From: Prorocentrum cordatum
Taxonomy: Eukaryota > Sar > Dinophyceae > Prorocentrales > Prorocentraceae
DNA: 64,000 bases
Direction: 5' to 3'
Assembly (NCBI GenBank): GCA_963575745.1
Contig: CAUYUJ010014773.1
Span: 305,758-369,757, forward strand
Positions 9,537 through 20,209 of this stretch are shown one piece after another. A program made the translations under genes and the position numbers. Under the pieces are notes generated by a model that saw only the letters and a program-made list of their open reading frames with translations, ran no database searches and had not been told where the DNA came from. Every line of letters begins with the position of its first letter. The first letter of the stretch is position 1.

Positions 9537-12500
9537 TCAGCAACCAATGGCGGCCTTCGCTGCTGCCAGAATCGTGTAATGAAATGTGGGAGTGGTGGGA
9601 GCGCTCCCTCGTGCATCATACTCTGCCTTCAGCTTGTGATATATGTGAAACGCCAGAACGTTTACCTGATGCAAGCGAGCACGTGGATACTCTCGCTCAG
9701 GATCGGGCTCCATCCCCAATCCGAGGCGAGTAATGGGGGAAGCGGGCAAGTGACCACGAGGAAAAGCGAGGAGGTGAAGCAGGCGAGGGCAGGAAAGGTA
9801 GTGGCTGAAATCGTCACTGGCTGGGGGCTCGCATCCGAAAAGACAAGGCCGGCGGTCCATGGAGGGGGTCCGTGCAGATGTAGTCCAAGCTCCAGCCAAG
9901 GTCTTTAAATGGGCCCATGCCCAGGAGGGCGGGGATCTCGCAAGAATCCTCCGGAGCGCGATCCATCGCAGGCTGATCTCATGATCTGGGAGTTGGGGGA
10001 AGTGGGGGAGCCAGGAGTAGAGGCGACGACGGAGAAGGGAGGGCATGAGGTCAGGGAATAAAGATAGCCGAAGCGATCGAGCGAACACTCGCTGTGGGCG
10101 GGGGCGGCGTCCGTCCACCCCGGCAGTGCGGAGTTCCACGTTGGCCGCGGCCGCACTCTCTTGCCATGCGTGCTGGGGATGCCCATGGGGGGAGTGGAGG
10201 ACAAAGACGCAAGGTATTCAACTATGCTGACGCGGTTCCTCCACCACTCGGGGGAGAGAGCACCTCGGAGGAAATCCACGAGAGGACCATGCAACCAGGC
10301 ATGCTCGTGCAGTTGCGCCAGTGCTGCCCTCCACCCGTCCGCAGGCCCCACCTCTAAAGTGTGGTGGGCCGTCCGCCATGCCGCTGCCGCCGCTGTCGTG
10401 CGGAACGGGGATGGGGTGGCTGAGGGGAGCCAGCTTCCAATGCTCAACAATTCAGCTAACGCGAAGGAGTTTTGGGGGAGACGCAGGAGGCGGTGGAGGA
10501 CGTGACGTTCAGCAGAGAGCACAGCAACTGGGAGGGGGAAAAGTTGGGAAAGATAGTGGCACACTGGCAAGACCCCCCTGTTATAGATTCTGCAACTTGC
10601 TTCTGCTGGGGCCCTGGTGAAGGACGTGTCCTTGGTCCTGGTTTTCCACTTTCGCGTCGCACTCGTCCACTGATCCTCCAGACCAGCCTCGGGGCCGACC
10701 AGAATCCCCAGATATGGGGTGCAGCCGGCAACCTTGAACGCGCCCCACGCCGGGACCAAGTCTTGGAGAAGCTGGCGCATCTGAAGGGCAACAGCTTCTG
10801 TGAAGCGCTGCCCCAAAGGAACTAATACGCACTTGGCTGGCTGCAGCTCCAGAGTGGCGACCTTTTCCGCCGCCTCGAATGGCGGGACCAGGAGGGGGAG
10901 ATCACGAATGGAGGGGAGGGAGGTGCCCACATCGTCCGCGCAGGCGCCGTTCATCGGCGGCACGCTTGGGAGGTGCTGGATCTGCGCCGTCTGCGCTTCC
11001 AGGTGCCTCAGAAATGGGTCCATGGCGAAAGCCCAGAGGGTGCCCGAGAGGGGACACCCCTGGGCAACACCAGAAGTTAAAAATAACATGGGGGAGCGGA
11101 GGGAGCCAGCCTTGAGGTAAGCGAGAGAGGAGGCGTAGACGGCATCCACAAAGGCCAAGTAGCCCTCAAGGATCTTGTGCTTGAGGAGCACGCGGCGGAG
11201 AAACTGCCGGGACAGCGAGGGGAACGCTGCCTTGAAATCAAAAGACACAAAAACAGGTATCATCTCACTGTGGTGGCTCGCAGCCCTGCCGTACGCATCG
11301 TGCGACACAATGTGGTGCAAGAAACTCCTCCCCCGAATGAATCCCTGCTGAACGGGGTGCGCTCGCTCACCGATGACCTTGGCTAACTCGTGGTTCGCGG
11401 CGGTCGTCATGGCCTTGACGTCGGTGTTCTTCGTGGTCAGGGGTCGCACCTGCCCAGCCCCTCTGACGACGTCAACCGCGTCGGCGGGCTCATCGCCCTT
11501 TGGCACAAATGCCAGGTTCGAGAAGTTGAGGCCCCACGGCGGCACGCGCCCAGCAAAGAGGCCCACCATCACAGAGTAGAGGACCTGCAAGAGCCGCTCG
11601 TCCAGCAGCCACGCCGAAGCAGGTAGGCGGTCAGGTCCGGGCGCCGAGGGTTTAGCCCGTCGGAGTGCCCCAGCCAGCGCCTGCATCGACGGCGTGGGCA
11701 ACTGCGGAGCCTCGTACTCGGGGATGTGCTCGTCCAGGTACTGGTTGATCATGGCCTCATCAACCATTTTGCCGCGGAAGACGGGGCCCCAGTGGCGGAG
11801 TAGCTCGGCGCGCATGGGGGCGTCGCCGCGCAATGTCTCCGACTGGTGGCCAGGGCTGTCGACGCGAATGCCGCTTAGCTGGAGGCGTCGACGGAACGGC
11901 GCCCACAGCTGCGCCCGGCGGCAAGCAGCGCGATGTAGCTTCCGCAGCTGCGTTGCCGAGGGGCCGGCGCCTCCAGGACGGAGCCGGGCCGCGTCCTCAG
12001 CGCGCTGTGCCGCAAGGCTCTGCATGCGTTCGTGCCATTGTGCGTGGAGGTGGATCGACTGGTTGAGGAAGGCCTCGGGGTCGCGCAAAGTCACGCCGGA
12101 CTCGCCGAGGAGCAAGTGGGAAGCCCCAAACTCCGTGGAGTCAATGAGGGTATGAGCCAAGGCCGCGTCCTGCCGCCAGATGGCCCTTGCAATGGCCCTG
12201 GCAGTGATTCGCCTGCCATCGCCAGCCTCCTCGGAGCCGTCCCCGATCGGTAGCCGCTGGAGCTCCTTCCGGGCGAGGCGGGCCGCCTCGTGCAGCAGAG
12301 TCTTGACGAAGGCCCAGCGCTCCGACGTGCCCATGGCGTCCAAGTCGGTGCAATCGAGGAACGCCTTCACGTGCCGCGCGAAACGGGGCGACCTGAAGAT
12401 GCTTTCTGGGATTGCCTGCGCGTCGCGAGGCGACTCCGCCTTCGGCCGGATGGTCAGCTGCACGATGGCGTGGTCGCTGAGGCCCCAGTCCGAGAGGGAG

Positions 12501-13327
12501 GCCGCCTCCTGCCAGATCTCCATCGCGATGTGCGTCTCCACAGCCCAGGGCGACCGCAGCGAGACAAACGCGCGGTCAATGAAGGAGCTGCTGTAGGACG
12601 CCTTGGAGAAGTACGTCGGGAGCTCACAGCACACCTCCAGCATGGGGCCCTGGAAGAGGCGCCTCCAGAAGGATTGGCCTGCCTGGGCGCGGTGCCACAC
12701 CGAGCCGACCTCCGGAGGAGCTTGCGGGGGCAATCCATCTTCAGAGTGTTCCGGCGGGGCTCCCCCGGAACCTTCTGAGCCCGAATGCGCGTCGGCATCA
12801 AAACTGCCCGGCGCTGCGCCATCTGGGCGGCCGGGAGGATCGCGCGAGCGCCGAACTCGAGCCCGTGCAGGTTGTGGACGAAGGTGTTGAACAGGTTCAT
12901 GGTCGCTGACGTTGAAGTCGCCGATGGCGACAAACAGGCGATGACGCTCAGCCTGTTATGCCCAGCGGGCCGAGGAGTCCCACGCAGTACGGATATGCGC
13001 CCGTTCTGAGAGAGACAAATCAAAATTGTGGATATTCATCAGCTTCAAATGCTGGTTCCTGGCGGGATTGGAAATCAGCAGCGTGGCAACCCGCCCGGCC
13101 GCCAACGGCACGAAGTCGAAGGTCGGGATGAGGGAGGGGTCGATCGCGGCCAAAGTGAGGAGGAGGAGGAGAGATACGAACGCCCAGGAGAGAGACACTA
13201 TGATTACCTTGAAGTGTTCTTGCCAGGTCGATGCCTGGCCGTCCCACACTGGAAACGCGCCAATCTTCTTGTCGCAATGCTTTCCAATCTCGGAAACAAG
13301 CGGAACGAGGCCGCTCCAGGGTTACAG
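9537..13327 (-). pseudogene. Non-LTR retroelement (LINE): EN + RT + zinc knuckle
   Basis: This is the best-preserved element in the window. From 12733 a single frame of 942 codons runs to 9905. It holds the endonuclease tail (FIDRAF at residues 51-56, SDHAIV at 86-91), the RT entry KPSAPGPDRLPASA (361-374), LAFVPKGDEP (407-416) and motif A SFDFKAAFPSLS (497-508). Motif B GVAQGCPLSGTLW (555-567) and motif C ACADDVGTS (597-605) follow. The frame stays open upstream to a TAA at 12956-12958, adding the EN core FVAIGDFNVSDHEPV. Past that one stop, the same frame continues to about 13327 (LKLMNIHNFDLSLSERAHIR). Near 10060 it shifts by one frame into a C-terminal zinc knuckle, PCLFGCEPPASDDFSHYLSC, ending at 9537. 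The few lesions imply recent insertion. The extreme EN N-terminus is not seen. It copies itself by target-primed reverse transcription when intact. Confidence 0.9.
12956..12958 (-). other. In-frame TAA inside the LINE endonuclease
   Basis: The single stop separates ...TAWDSSARWA from QAERHRLFVAIGDFN with no frame change. It is one of only two clear lesions in the element; the other is the frameshift near 10060. Confidence 0.8.
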
Positions 13328-13531
13328 CTAGCAAGCATCTGTCAGGTCCATGGTCACCATGCTGCGCTGTGCTGGCTTCAGCTACCGATCATCTCTGATA
13401 TGATACGCTGCTTCCTGCACCACACTACGGTGTGAAATGCCAAAGCGCTGCCACTGCTCGCCCTGTCTCGCGCAAGACAGTGGGATTAGACCTTGTGGCG
13501 GGTTCCGGAAACCCTGCACCCAGACATATCG

Positions 13532-13627
13532 CCATCTCTTGAGGGGGCGATTTGAACTTCCGCTGGCCTTCTGCCGGCCGAGCCGACGCCGTTTTACTTC
13601 CGCCACCTTCCGCCGATGAAGAGATGG
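13532..13627. repeat. 96-nt segment bounded by 9-bp inverted repeats
   Basis: CCATCTCTT (13532-13540) is perfectly complementary to AAGAGATGG (13619-13627). The interior contains GTTCAAATC on the minus strand, like a tRNA T-loop. The flanking bases do not pair as a T-stem, so I do not call a tRNA. It could be a tRNA-derived SINE fragment or a tiny foldback. Confidence 0.4.
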
Positions 13628-14122
13628 TAACTCCTTCAATCCTCGAAGGCAAAACCCTTTTGCAACGCCTCGTGCATGTTATGGCATGTTCTGTTCGAAC
13701 TAGTGTATACAGCTGAGATACAGCAGCGCTTCATGCAAGCACATGTGGCCTCCCCCTAAGGACGCGCATTCGTGGCTCCTGCCACGGTTCCAGAGCGGCC
13801 CATCACCAACACAAACGACCGTGGGCCGAACAGAATGAGCATGCAAAGCCAATTACGCTTAGCGCTACAAAGATAGCGTGCAACATTGATCTCCGGAAAA
13901 CATGCGATCCCCGTGGGGCGATCCCCCCTCGAGGGCCCTATCTGCGCACGCCATCCTCCTGCGAGGGCCTCGCCAGTGCAGGATATCCCCCTGCCAGGGC
14001 TTCCGCCGAACACGCTGTCCACAAGTTGTGGGATAGCGAATCATAATCGCAGGCGGGGCCACATCGCACGCTAGCGTTGCAAGAGGGGCCCACCTCCTTG
14101 AAATATAACGAGGCAAGTGATT
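13628..14122. other. No gene seen
   Basis: Mixed sequence with short near-repeats (GCGAGGGCCTCGCCAGTGCA and CTGCCAGGGCTTCCGCC around 13960-14010). Frames are short and unrecognised. Confidence 0.4.
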
Positions 14123-14222
14123 TTTGATTCTTGGCCCGTCGGCAAGATAAGCTCGCGTGATTCTGAAGGTGACCCACCTCGCCTCGTATCTTTGCGACGC
14201 CACCTGTATGGTGCAAGACACC
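14123..14222 (+). repeat. ~100-bp direct repeat, copy 1
   Basis: Begins TTGATTCTTGGCCCGTCGG and ends CCTGTATGGTGCAAGACA. Copy 2 at 14459-14557 is close to identical in blocks. The 240 bp between them contain GTACGGAAA and its complement TTTCCGTAC. Confidence 0.8.
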
Positions 14223-14458
14223 CTCTGGTTTGGACGCCTGGGTACGGAAAAAATGGGTACAATGCCCAGCAAGTGTTCTTCACAACCGCCAGCGGCCGCT
14301 GTTTGGCAGGCGGCTTTCTGTCTTCAGGGAATTACGCCCGCGGCGGCGCGAACAGCAAGTCCTGATCAAAATGATCAGGAACTACTGTTGTGCATCGTAC
14401 TCGGTCTTTCCGTACCCATTTCGATCGTTCCGATCAGGAGCCGCGCACGGAGGCGACT

Positions 14459-14557
14459 CTTGATTCTTGGCCCGTCGGTAAGATAAGCGCTCGTGACCCT
14501 GAAGATTATCCACCTCCCCTCGTATCTTGACGACACCCGTATGGTGCAGGACCTCTC
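14459..14557 (+). repeat. ~100-bp direct repeat, copy 2
   Basis: Begins TTGATTCTTGGCCCGTCGG and ends CCCGTATGGTGCAGGACC. It is offset about 336 bp from copy 1. The pair may be a local duplication or the ends of a small element; no target duplication was identified. Confidence 0.8.
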
Positions 14558-14617
14558 AGGGGACGCGCACGGATCGGAGATCTACTGACCCGGGTCATTC
14601 CAGACCCTGGTCAGTCA

Positions 14618-14720
14618 AGCGTTGCAGGATCCTGCAAGATTCTGCAGGATCCTGCGGGATCCTGCACCCAAGCGCGGGTCAGTGCACCCCTGGCCCTGCG
14701 GGATCCTACAAGATTTAGCG
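14618..14720. repeat. Palindromic GGATCCTGC repeats
   Basis: GCAGGATCCTGC and close variants recur five times (about 14627, 14642, 14652, 14662 and 14697) with AAGATT spacers. Each unit is self-complementary around GGATCC. Confidence 0.75.
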
Positions 14721-14919
14721 CTCTGGCTGACCACCGTTTGCAATTGACCCCCGTCTCTGGTAAAGTCTCGAAAGGGCCGAGACCCCGTCCGCCAGAATGG
14801 TCTGCAATGGTATAACGCATGAGCTCCGAGCTTTCGAAATTTTCTGGCAGAGGCCAGTTCGACCCCGACATCGCGACCGAAAACGACACGCAAAAAATTC
14901 GCACGCCCCGCACGGAGGC

Positions 14920-15230
14920 GACGCGTCCTCGCCCGGCCACAGCTCCGCGGGCGCCGCCCACGCGCTCGACGGCGCGACCGCCGGCGCCACGGCCTCCGCG
15001 TGGCCAGCGGACCCCGCCGCATCCGCGCGGCCGCCCTCGGCCTCCGCCTCGGCCGCCGCCTCGGCCGCCGCCTCGGCCGCCACCGCGCGCGCCCTCCGTC
15101 TCCTCCTCCGCCTCCGCCTCCTCCGCCTCCTCCTCCTCCTCCGCCTCCTCCTCCGCCTCCTCTTCCGCCTCCTCCTGCTCCGCCTCCTCCTCCTCCGCCT
15201 CCTCCCTCCGCATCCTCCTCTTCTTCTGAC
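14920..15230. repeat. GCC/TCC low-complexity tract
   Basis: Compositionally biased CGGCCGCCGCCTC and TCCTCCGCC repeats. Ala/Pro/Ser frames (plus strand) and Glu/Arg/Gly frames (minus strand) are products of the repeat. It immediately precedes the methyltransferase-like pseudogene. Confidence 0.85.
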
Positions 15231-15285
15231 CAGCCAGTACACAGGCACTGCCGCGCAGGCGCTTCCGATCGCCATCAAGCGGGCC

Positions 15286-16575
15286 GAGTACTTTGTACTT
15301 AATCTCTACTGCGGACGCCGACGGGCAGGCGATATTCAAACATGCCTCGAATGGAGACACTACGATGTTAATTTCACCCTAGCTGTACTTCCGATTGATG
15401 TCGCTATCGATCTCGTTATGGGTAACATGATGTGACGACAGACGCTGGAGACATGGAAGGAGCACATACGTGCTAAGCGAGTTGTGCTGTCGGGGGAAGG
15501 CCCGCCCTGCGAAACCTGGATTGCTATTCGTTGGGCCGACGATGCTGGCCCTCCCCCCTACGTTCGCACGACCACTTCTGGGGACTCAAGGCAGTTACAA
15601 CGCGGCAAATGGAACAACTACGAGTCGGGAACGAGCTCTTGGGGGCAATGATAGAACTGTTTGGTGTCCACCTTGTCGTTGGGACAACCTGCTGGATGGA
15701 GCATCCCATGCCGGCCACCTGGAGACAAGCCGCGGTGAGTTCTTTCTTTGCCCCATCCCTACGAGCCGTGATGGCATCGCCTGCGGCCACGGTGACAGAC
15801 TTTGATCAGTGCGAGCACGGACAGAGCGCACGTGCACCCACTCGCATACTTGCGTTGCTCATGTGCACACTACACGAGCGCTTACTCGAGACACCTGGGA
15901 GAGGACGCTGCTCACATGGGCGTGTAACACACGAGGTCCTGATGGGCTACGATCGTAGTCGTGACGAATGGCGTACCGCCAAAAAGGAGACATACCCACC
16001 GGCTTTGTGTCAGGTACTAGCGGATGGTATTATGGACTCTGTAAACCATATGCGTGAGACCAGCGACCCAGACGCACTACCAGACGATATGCAGGAAGGG
16101 GAAACCGAGCTCCGTGGGTCCTTGACCGATTTTTATGTTGCATGGGACCCCTATCAGGGCACTGACGAAATTTGGGCTCCTGATTTCGTCTCACAGGCTC
16201 CTCGGCGGGCCCGTGCGGATCCCGAGCGACATAGGTTTCAACCGCCACCTCCCCCCCCCCCGCTTCTGTGCCAGGTGTCGTTTGTGATCCCGAGGCGGAG
16301 CCCAGGGACCCCGGCCCCATTAAGGCTACGGACGGACAGGAGTATGCAGAGGCGTTAGCGTTTGTCGGTCGAGGGCACCCCGATCCCCGATCGTGACGCT
16401 GCTTGCCCTCCCCCCACCGCTACCACCCCGCCCCGTCCCTCTTACAGATGAAGTTTTGGCTATGATTGCCCGCAAGCGCTCTGAGGCCCAAGCACGGCGC
16501 AAGCAGCGACTTGCAGCCCGAGTCGTCCCTTGGACTATGCAAGAGGGTTTCGGTGCCGATATTTTCGACTCCTAA
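15286..16575 (+). pseudogene. Retroelement-type ORF with methyltransferase-like motifs
   Basis: In the first frame EYFVLNLYCGRRRAGDIQTC (from 15286) leads to an in-frame TGA at 15433. The same frame continues RQTLETWKEHIRAKRVV and GEGPPCETWIAIRWADD (GPPCETW at 15499-15519). By about 15580 the message has moved to another frame: WGLKAVTTRQMEQLRVGNEL, then TTCWMEHPMPATWR (15690-15730), VTDFDQCEHGQSARAPT and YPPALCQVLADGI. Two more frame changes reach LTDEVLAMIARKRSEAQARR (to 16575). LYCGxRRxGD resembles SAM-binding motif I, GPPC the C5-cytosine methyltransferase motif IV, and EHP the ENV position. This is my motif reading and not a demonstrated enzyme. I associate this ORF type with dinoflagellate retroelements. 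At least three frame breaks make it a pseudogene. Confidence 0.6.
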
Positions 16576-16599
16576 CCCATAGTACGTTCGAGCCGGGGT

Positions 16600-17185
16600 A
16601 CGCATGGGAGGGTTAGGAGGTGGGCAGGGTGAATCAAGCTGTGACAGTGGTAGGCTATTTAAGCTTTTGTGCAACAACGGTCTTGTCCTGTGCAGCTGAC
16701 GCATGCTCAGCCGTCGGCGGCCGAGCCGAGGGTCGATCCGTGAGGGGAGGGGGCCATAGTGGGCGCTCCGAAAGGAACTCGTGAAGCCCCCTCCCCACAG
16801 CGGCTCTCGTCGAGGCGAAGCTGCCACTATGCACCTGCACTCATTGCGAGCAAACCGCAGGTATCGATTTGCGAGTTTTGAGGGGAGGCGGAGGTTTCAG
16901 CTTTCATCGGGAGGGGGGGCAGCCAGTAAAGCTTGTTAGAGACGTGGCCCGCGTGTACGCACAGCGAGCCACCTCTGCATTGTCAGCTATTTGATGGGGC
17001 CCGTCGCTTGGGCCCTCAAGGTTTTGAGACACAATGCAGACCCGCTACATGTTTTGTTTGCAGAGATGGGCTCAGACGGACAGGGAGGTTGGGTAGGATC
17101 AGAAAGAGTGGCCGCCTGCCTCCTACGATCTCTCTCGCCCGCAGCCTGCCTGCATGTGCCGCCATCCCTGTCTCTCGGCACGGTC
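16600..17185 (+). repeat. ~590-bp direct duplication, copy 1
   Basis: Copy 1 carries GGCCGAGCCGAGGGTCGATC and GGGCCATAGTGGGCGCTCCG (16725-16775), AAGCCCCCTCCCC, then GAGTTT/GTTTGCAGA and GCCGCCTGCCTCC...CTCTC near 17110-17150. The same order of blocks recurs in copy 2. Confidence 0.7.
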
Positions 17186-17830
17186 CACACACCTCGTTGT
17201 CTCGTTGAAAGATGGCAAGGGAGTTCAGGATGCTGCCACTGACAGTCCAGTCATGCTTTGTCCTGTGCAAGTGGATTTGTCCTCTGCAGCTGACGGCCGA
17301 CATGGTGTTGGTGGCCGAGCCGAGGGTCGATCCGTGAGGGGAGGGGGCCATAGTGGGCGCTCCGAAAGGAATTCGCGAAGCCCCCTCCCCAAAGCGGCTC
17401 TCGCCGAGGCAAAGTCGCCCCTTTTGCACCTGCTCATTTCGTGAGCAACCCGCGGTCGTCGAGTTTGCGAGTATAGGGTGGAGAAGGAGGTTTTCATGAT
17501 CGGGTGAGGGAGTCAGTCACGTTCTGTCTGCATGAGGCGCTCAAGTTTTTGAAACATTATGCGGCCCTGCCGCATGAGTTTGCAGATTCCATTGCACGAC
17601 TGACTTCGAGGGATTAGCACCAGCCGTGGACGACGAATGGCAGCCGCGTTCACAGTTACAGTCTGGCGCCAGTCCCCGTCCCCGTGGCGATGGCCATACG
17701 CCAACGCCAACGTGTCAGTGACGAATAGGGTAGAGGGGAGGGTTCGGAGAGAGATGCCGCCTGCCTCTCGTGCTCTCTTCCGCCCGCGGCCTGCCTGCTC
17801 CGACGCCCGCTCCCTCTCTCATCGCCGTCA
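17186..17830 (+). repeat. ~590-bp direct duplication, copy 2
   Basis: Matching blocks start at 17311 (GGCCGAGCCGAGGGTCGATC), with CCTCCCCAAAGCGGCTCTCG and later ATGCCGCCTGCCTCTCG (17754). The strongest ~110-bp block is nearly identical to 16725-16820; the remainder is diverged. No coding motif is recognised. Confidence 0.7.
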
Positions 17831-18440
17831 CCATCGCCAGAGGTGAGCGCCCCCGCTATAAGCTGCGGGCACATCTCCACACCTGGGCCCGCGGGGGGCA
17901 GCGGCCAGGGGGCCCGGTGAGCGTAGTCCGTCGCTAACCACACACCCGTTGCGTGTGGCACCGGACCCCCGAGCGTGCTCCTGCGCGCGTCGCGGCTCGC
18001 CAGGTGCACATTCACTTTCTCACCGCGGCGCCAGTCAGCTTTGTATGTTGCATAAGCAGTTACGGGGTAGCAGGGTGAGGATCGAGGATGGATGATGGAT
18101 GAGTTGTTATGCAGAGTTTGCCCAACTTTGCCCCCCTCTGCGCGACGAGGCACCGTTCTCTGGCAGAGCCAGGACCGCCTGCCGTGCCTGTCTGCTACCG
18201 CCGTTGCGACGTAGCGCTGACCACGGTTTAAGTGCCTTCGAGCATCGTGCAGTGTCCCTTCGAGCACCGTTAGGGTGCCAGACACTATAGTTGTGGAGGT
18301 GGAGTGGGCATATCTTACTATGGGAGGCGGGGAAGAATTACTGTACTGTACTTGTTTACTTGGTGCCCGTGCAGCTCATTTAAGTCTGCTAGTTGCAGCG
18401 CCGCCTTTTTCTGACCGTCGCCAGGCGAATCAGATGCGCA
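17831..18440. other. No gene seen
   Basis: Mixed GC-rich sequence with short repeats (GCCTTCGAGCATCGTGCAGTG and CCCTTCGAGCACCGTTAGGG near 18232-18275). Frames up to about 200 codons overlap on both strands without recognisable motifs. Confidence 0.4.
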
Positions 18441-18950
18441 ATCCAAAATCAGTCCTCCTCCTCCGCCGCCTCCGCCTCCTCCTCCGCCTGCTCCTCCTCC
18501 TGAATGTGCTGTCTCAGGGGCCCTGGCGAAGGGGGCAAATCAAAAAAGAGAAGGGGAGGGGGAGGATGAGAGCCCTCCTCCCCGCCGTCTCCCCCACTCC
18601 CCCCCCTCTCTCTCCCCCACTCCCCCCTTCAACACGAGCCCTCCTCCTCCTCCCCGTCTCCCCCGCCCCCCACCTCCCCTACCTCCCCTCACAACGAGCT
18701 CTCATCCACCCTGTCTCCCCCGCTCCCCCCCCCCTACCCTGCCTCCCTTCACCACGAGCTCTCCTCCCCCGCCGTCGCCCCCGGTCCCCCCCTGCCCTGC
18801 CTCCCTTCGCCGCGAGCCCTCCTCCCCCCCGTCCCCTCCGCTCCCCCCCCCCTCTCCGCCGTTCCCTCCCCCCTTCCCGCGCACCCCCCCGTCCGCCCTC
18901 CTCCCCCCCGCCCTCCGCCGGCCCGCGCCTGGGCGAGCGGGCTCCCGTCG
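18441..18950. repeat. C-rich minisatellite, ~55-65-bp units
   Basis: CCTCC-type triplets (18453-18500) precede a C-rich array. Its units end in CTCCCTTCACCACGAGCTCTCC and CTCCCTTCGCCGCGAGCCCTCC variants (about 18620-18830). Pro/Leu and Gly/Glu frames come from the repeat. Confidence 0.8.
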
Positions 18951-19029
18951 TCGGACGCCGGGGGCGTGGGCCAGTGCCCCGACGACCCCTGGCGGCCGCG
19001 CGCGGCTCCAGGCCGAGGAAGCCGACGTC

Positions 19030-19205
19030 GCCGCCGCCGCCATCTTCTTTGTCGTCTAAGTCGTGGTCGTCGTCGAAATCGTCAACGTGGTCGAGTTCGT
19101 CGTCGTCGACGTCTTTGTCGTCGTCGTCGTCCGTCTCGTGGGCGTCAAAGTCGTGGAAGCCGTCGCCGACATCGTTGTCGTTGTCACCGTGATCGTCGTA
19201 AACGG
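19030..19205. repeat. GTC trinucleotide array
   Basis: GTCGTCGTC with interruptions (GTCGAAATCGTC, GTCGTGGGC). The minus strand gives a spurious Asp-rich frame. Confidence 0.9.
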
Positions 19206-19648
19206 CGAGCCACAGGGGGGGGGGGCTACCGTGGCCGGCAGGGCACCCAGGATCGCGCCATCGCGCCTCCACCCCGACCGGCGATCCCTCGCTCCCAGCC
19301 GCCCCCTCTACCACGGGGAAGGGGGGGGGAGAGAGGGCGGGGGACGGGAGGGAAGGTGGCCAGGGAAAAAGCAACAGAGAAAGGACACGCCGAGCGACTA
19401 CCCACCTGAGTTGCTGTGCGGCATGCCTGGGCTCCTGAGCTGCTGTGCCCGCCCACGGATCGGCCACAAAGCGCGAACGCGCGCTTTAAACACACACAGC
19501 CCAGGACCATGGCATGGTAAGGACATGTCGAAGTCAGGCCCTCAACTGGGACCCATGTCGGACCTCAAGTGCAGAAGGCTGGTGGACGGCTCTTATTGTT
19601 TAGGACCTCGATGATCCATAGTTGGCGCCGCGCAGAGGGGGGTAGGGG

Positions 19649-19775
19649 GAGGGGGGAGGGGGGAGGCTTCTTAGAAGGAGGCTGCTCCTTAAAGGCGCGG
19701 GACTTGCCTCCATAAACAAGGTCCGCGCCTTCTATGAAGCAAGGGTGCTTCTAAGAAGCCTTCCCCCCTCCCCTG
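19649..19775. mobile_element. Foldback (hairpin) element, ~127 bp
   Basis: Two complementary arms flank a short centre. Outer pairs are GGGGGGAGGCTTCTTAGAAG with CTTCTAAGAAGCCTTCCCCC. Inner pairs are GGCGCGGGACTT with AAGGTCCGCGCC around GCCTCCATAAAC. Imperfect but extended complementarity over ~50 bp per arm fits a foldback/MITE-like element. No ORF. Confidence 0.65.
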
Positions 19776-20142
19776 ATGAGCCGTTCACCTAAGGGTGTGC
19801 AGGAGAGCGGGGCGACCATTCCCAAGTGAGGTGACTTCCAGAGGCTCGATGCCCAAGCAGCACGTCCTTGGCACACATCCAGAAATTCACCTCGTCCGCG
19901 CGAATGGCTGCTCGATTCTGACTCTACTCACGCTCAGCGTTCCCCAAGGTGGCCACAAGGCCAAGAGTAGAAACGCTAGAGAAAACGAAGGTCGGGTCAA
20001 ATGACACCCGGCGTGGAAGAGGTATGAACGAGCGGTGTACAGGTTCCCTCTCTTTACATACCCACAGGTTCTTTCTCACCATACCCACTGCATCTGACGG
20101 TCGACAGCCTCCACGATCCCCACAGAGCAAGAGCGGGAAGGG

Positions 20143-20143
<1 letters not shown>
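19776..20143. other. No gene recognised
   Basis: Mixed sequence. A minus-strand frame around 19990-19925 reads SFDPTFVFSSVSTLGLVATL but ends quickly. I cannot assign it. Confidence 0.35.
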
Positions 20144-20189
<46 letters not shown>

Positions 20190-20190
20190 G
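20144..20190. repeat. CTG trinucleotide array
   Basis: About 15 copies of CTG with one CTA interruption. Confidence 0.95.
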
Positions 20191-20209
20191 AAGATGTGAG
20201 GCAAGAGCT

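Noticed and set aside
13532-13627. Possible tRNA gene on the minus strand
   Set aside because: A GTTCAAATC T-loop-like motif and a 9-bp terminal stem are present, but the T-stem does not pair, the length is 96 nt and no anticodon arm fits.
14123-14557. LTR pair of a small retrotransposon
   Set aside because: No TG...CA ends, primer site or target duplication could be read; kept only as direct repeats.
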